A stretch of 64,000 bases of DNA from Onchocerca lupi (lineage: Eukaryota > Nematoda > Chromadorea > Rhabditida > Onchocercidae): the NCBI GenBank assembly GCA_028564675.1, contig JAOVVO010000077.1, forward strand, positions 62,001-126,000. Reading direction: 5' to 3'. The position numbers and the translations under genes are program-made. Under the pieces are notes generated by a model that worked only from the letters and a program-made list of their open reading frames with translations, was not told where the DNA came from and searched no databases. The stretch's first letter is position 1. The number at the start of each line of letters is the position of its first letter. Shown one piece after another: positions 60,901 through 64,000 of the stretch.

Positions 60901-63783
60901 TTTCAAAAATTTCAATCATATTAAAAATTTATTGCAGAAATGCAGATATGGGATACCAATCGTTTTATATTACTCGAAAAAGTATACATGAAAAGTTCAA
61001 AAAAGACCTTGTTGGAGACATGGAACTACCAAAATACATTCCACCAGTACCCAAAAGACCACCACCAGTTTGTATTTCCATTGCCAATTTACATTTGTCA
61101 ACGTCGAGAACCAAATCGAAGCAACCTGTCCCAGCTCTAGCTAATTGACCCAACATGATGTTCTCAGACACACCTAAAACATGAATTTCGATTCTCGTGT
61201 GCACGAAATAATTTGCAATTTTTTGCCATAATAGTTGTAAGATCGTTTTTACCATCATTTTATCTATTTAGATATTCAGTAACAAAATGAAAGCTATTTC
61301 CATATTTCATAACTTCTCTTCTTGATTCGAATATTATAACATTATTCCAAATTTGGAATAACTCCGGTCTAATGAAAATGATTTAAAGATGGTTCTCTTC
61401 TTTACAGTCACAAGCGAATAAAACCACGAAACCATTTAATAATTAAATAAGATTCTTCTCGGAAATGTTCCGAAATTCCCTTGAAGAAAACTAAGCCAAT
61501 TCAGTATTCTTCAAAATTTCTTAAGATGTTGATTAAGTTATCATCCTTTTTTAAAAACTCTTGTGTACATTAAGTTACCTTTCACAGGATCTTGCTCAGC
61601 ATGAACTGCAGCCTCCATCAGAATGTCAACAGTTTCCTCGAATGAACATCGCATTAGGGCTCCTACTTCTTGTCTGTTAATACCGTGGCGAGTGATTGCC
61701 ATCAAATGGCCTAAATTCATAATTTTTCAGCCAATAAATTACTTAAAATAAATTATGCAAATACTTGCTATTTTTAAATTCGTAATTTTCGCATTTTCCA
61801 ACTACATATAAATGTCATTCCTACAAAAAAGAAAGTTTTCAGCATAAATAACAAAAGTAAATATACGAATCACAAATTGAATTTACCCTTAGCAGTCATA
61901 ACGTCACAAAGAAGAGCCAAATGTCTATAGTTAACATAGGAACCATCAAACGAAATAACATGATTCATTTCACGTTCAATGGCTTTCCGAACTGCTTCAA
62001 TCCCCAAAACTTCGAATATTTCACATATATCGTTGGATGTCGTACGTATCGGATCCACATTTTGTTCACTTAATACCTTGGCTAAGGCAGTACCATCTGT
62101 TTCCAGAAGCCATTCTGGAATTGCCTTAAAGCCACCATCCGGAGTAATCACTACTCGTTTCTTGTCATCAGTTGTTGGTTTATGCATGTATACTTTTGTA
62201 ATAGCTTCAATACCCTGAAGCGTAAGATCACTGAGCATATTGGTTTCAATACAACGTAAGAATACATCATCTTCCATTCGTTCCACCTGCTCGTCTTCAT
62301 TACTCTTATCACCATCTTGATTGGTAATACGCAGCCGGAATACAAGTTTTTCTGCATTATCATCCGTATAAATGACATTTAAATCATCGCCAAATCCCTG
62401 ATGTATTTTATCTGCAATTGCCTCCATCGTTAATTTTTTATCAGTCATTCGTCGGCGATCCAGTTCGATACGTAGAAGCCATGGACTGCATCGGGATGGA
62501 TCAAAATCGGGCATTTCATAGAAAATATTCACCCATTCCTGATCTTCCTCAATTATTGTATTTTTCGGATCTGGATCATAATAAATTGCTGTGTTTGCAG
62601 TAACTTTCCTTAACGTTGTATGTTCCAGCTTGCATAATACGTCTTTCGCTTTTTCGGCATCTCTGAAATTCAAAATTTTTGAGTTCTGTTCATCTCTTAT
62701 TATTTACATTATTTATTCGTAGTTTTCAACTATTGTGGGTACAGTTTCATGAACAAAATTGAATGGCTTCTTTCTTCATGATTTACAGCTTTTCATTCAG
62801 TTCTCGAGAAATGTAAACAGACATTTATGCCCCGTCATAAATTGAAGCAAAATAGGTCATGATCACAACTACACTGGCATTTATTTAAATAAAATTTCTT
62901 TTAAAAAAAGGCACAAAACGACATACTTCGCAGCAGTTCCTTGCAAAAAAACGGTCAATGAAGGTGTTTTTGGCTTTTTCGAAACATTAATGATTTCTTT
63001 TAGCCGCGGAACACCAAGCGTGACATTTTTCGCCGAAACACCAGCGTAATGAAAAGTGTTTAGAGTCATCTGCGTAGCTGGTTCACCCAAACTTTGTGCT
63101 GCTATTGCACCAACCATTTCACCGGGTTGTACAATCGCCTGCTTGAAGCGGGATTCAATTTCACCAATAAGCCATTCAAAAGCTTCCGAATTCAGTCGAT
63201 GTTTTTCGGCCATCCTTTTTGCACAAAGTGTTGAACGCAACAGTATATTCATCAGAAGAGTAGCGTTATACTGTGCCTTAAAAAAACCTATTTGCTCGAT
63301 TCCTTAAAAAATGATTAGTTATCAAACTTTGAATTAATTCTTAAATAATTCAAATTAAGATTTAGTTAATAGTTTATAAGATTTAGTCAACAGTTTATTC
63401 CGTTAGAATAGAAACATTTACAACTATTAAGTACAATGGAAGATTCCTTTCGTCAATTAATAATGCAAGCTTTAAATTCTCAAATCAGCTTCCTCTAATA
63501 AAACAAAGAAATGGAAATTATATAAATTTATAAAGCTCACTAACCTTCCCTCTTCTTATTTTTTCTATCGTTAATAATATTCTACAAAACAAGACTAAAG
63601 TACCTGTTTGCTGATTCGATCTTCACCGCTAACAATAACGAGCTTTTTGCTAAGTTCATTAACGCCTTCAATTACACGTAGCGGATTAAGATCAGTTGGC
63701 TTCCGAAGTTCTACGCGAAATATTTTTTGCGCATTCCAAATCAAACGTTGTAAATTACATGGCAACACAATTTTAGCATCTCC
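57939..63783 (-). CDS. ama-1: RNA polymerase II largest subunit RPB1, 3' half (partial)
   Basis: Sixteen minus-strand exons (63783-63604, 63276-62927, 62662-61887, 61710-61579, 61173-61008, 60893-60741, 60652-60435, 60321-60259, 59850-59767, 59679-59491, 59298-59192, 59062-59003, 58857-58795, 58617-58561, 58455-58393, 57998-57939) join in phase to the last 906 residues; the gene continues past the right edge. Core motifs: LPCNLQRLIWNAQKIFRVEL, LLRSTLCAKR, and the trigger loop GEPATQMTLNTFHYAGVS with NVTLGVPRLKEIIN. The jaw and cleft regions follow (SPWLLRIELDRRRMTDKKLT) and the end of the core (ITRHGINRQEVGALMRCSFE). The linker is Gly/Ser/Pro-rich. About 35 heptads (YSPTSPS, then YSPSSPQ near the end) finish with YSPGD. 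It catalyses mRNA synthesis; the tail recruits capping, splicing and 3'-end factors by phosphorylation. The gene looks intact. Confidence 0.97.
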
Positions 63784-64000
63784 CTGAAAGACAGTACTAG
63801 TAGAACAATGCAGAAAGAAAATTTTAATTGATACCTTCCTTGTTCAAATAACACATTTGCGTCATACGTTAACCATGAAATGTAAAATAAAGGTTCAGAA
63901 TTGTTGGAATGACTTCAAAAATGATCATGTTTTACGTTTTGAAGTATTTGCAACAAAAGCATCTAAAATAGAAAAAAATGTGCCGAAATACTTTTTCAAC

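Overview
The window reads as nuclear DNA of a parasitic nematode, most likely a spirurid/filarial species. It is very AT-rich. Genes are cut into many small exons with short introns bounded by GT and TTTCAG-type acceptors. Two genes have a TTTCAG acceptor a few bases before the start codon, which fits spliced-leader trans-splicing. The proteins are typical nematode ones: a cuticle collagen, a nematode-type nicotinic receptor alpha subunit and an ELT-2-like GATA factor. No prokaryotic, organellar or viral genes were seen. All gene models were built by hand from splice sites and reading phase. Exons join in frame for every model, with one junction in the GATA gene left uncertain.

Layout. Positions 1-2000 hold a possible plus-strand gene entering from the left edge (weak) and a three-exon minus-strand gene for a small secreted protein (872-1938). 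From 1939 to about 19,000 is a 17-kb stretch with no convincing gene, only repeats. A plus-strand gene for an acidic, Asn-rich protein of unknown function lies at 19009-22114. After 4.5 kb of spacer with repeats, the minus-strand GATA factor gene (26664-31226) follows. A 5.8-kb spacer then leads to a complete minus-strand TM9SF2-type nonaspanin gene (37065-42543).

A complete 12-exon minus-strand nicotinic acetylcholine receptor subunit gene spans 44549-52311. Its 3.4-kb second intron contains a whole cuticle collagen gene on the opposite strand (49919-51719) and a Helitron-like repeat. Divergent from the receptor is a plus-strand gene for a secreted Cys/Pro-rich protein (53452-54399). A decayed fragment of a second receptor-like gene lies near 55.4-55.6 kb. 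From 57939 to the right edge is the 3' half of the RNA polymerase II largest subunit (ama-1/RPB1) on the minus strand. Its heptad-repeat tail is split over about ten small exons, most of them whole numbers of heptads.

The genes do not form a pathway or an obvious operon: they are a transcription enzyme, an intestinal-type GATA regulator, a Golgi/endosomal membrane protein, a neuromuscular-type ion channel and two extracellular structural proteins. The most unusual items are the collagen nested in the receptor gene, the Glu-to-His change before TM2 of the receptor, the receptor pseudogene fragment, the modular exons of the RPB1 tail, and palindromic or Helitron-like repeats inside or near genes. 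No wholly new multi-gene system was recognised.
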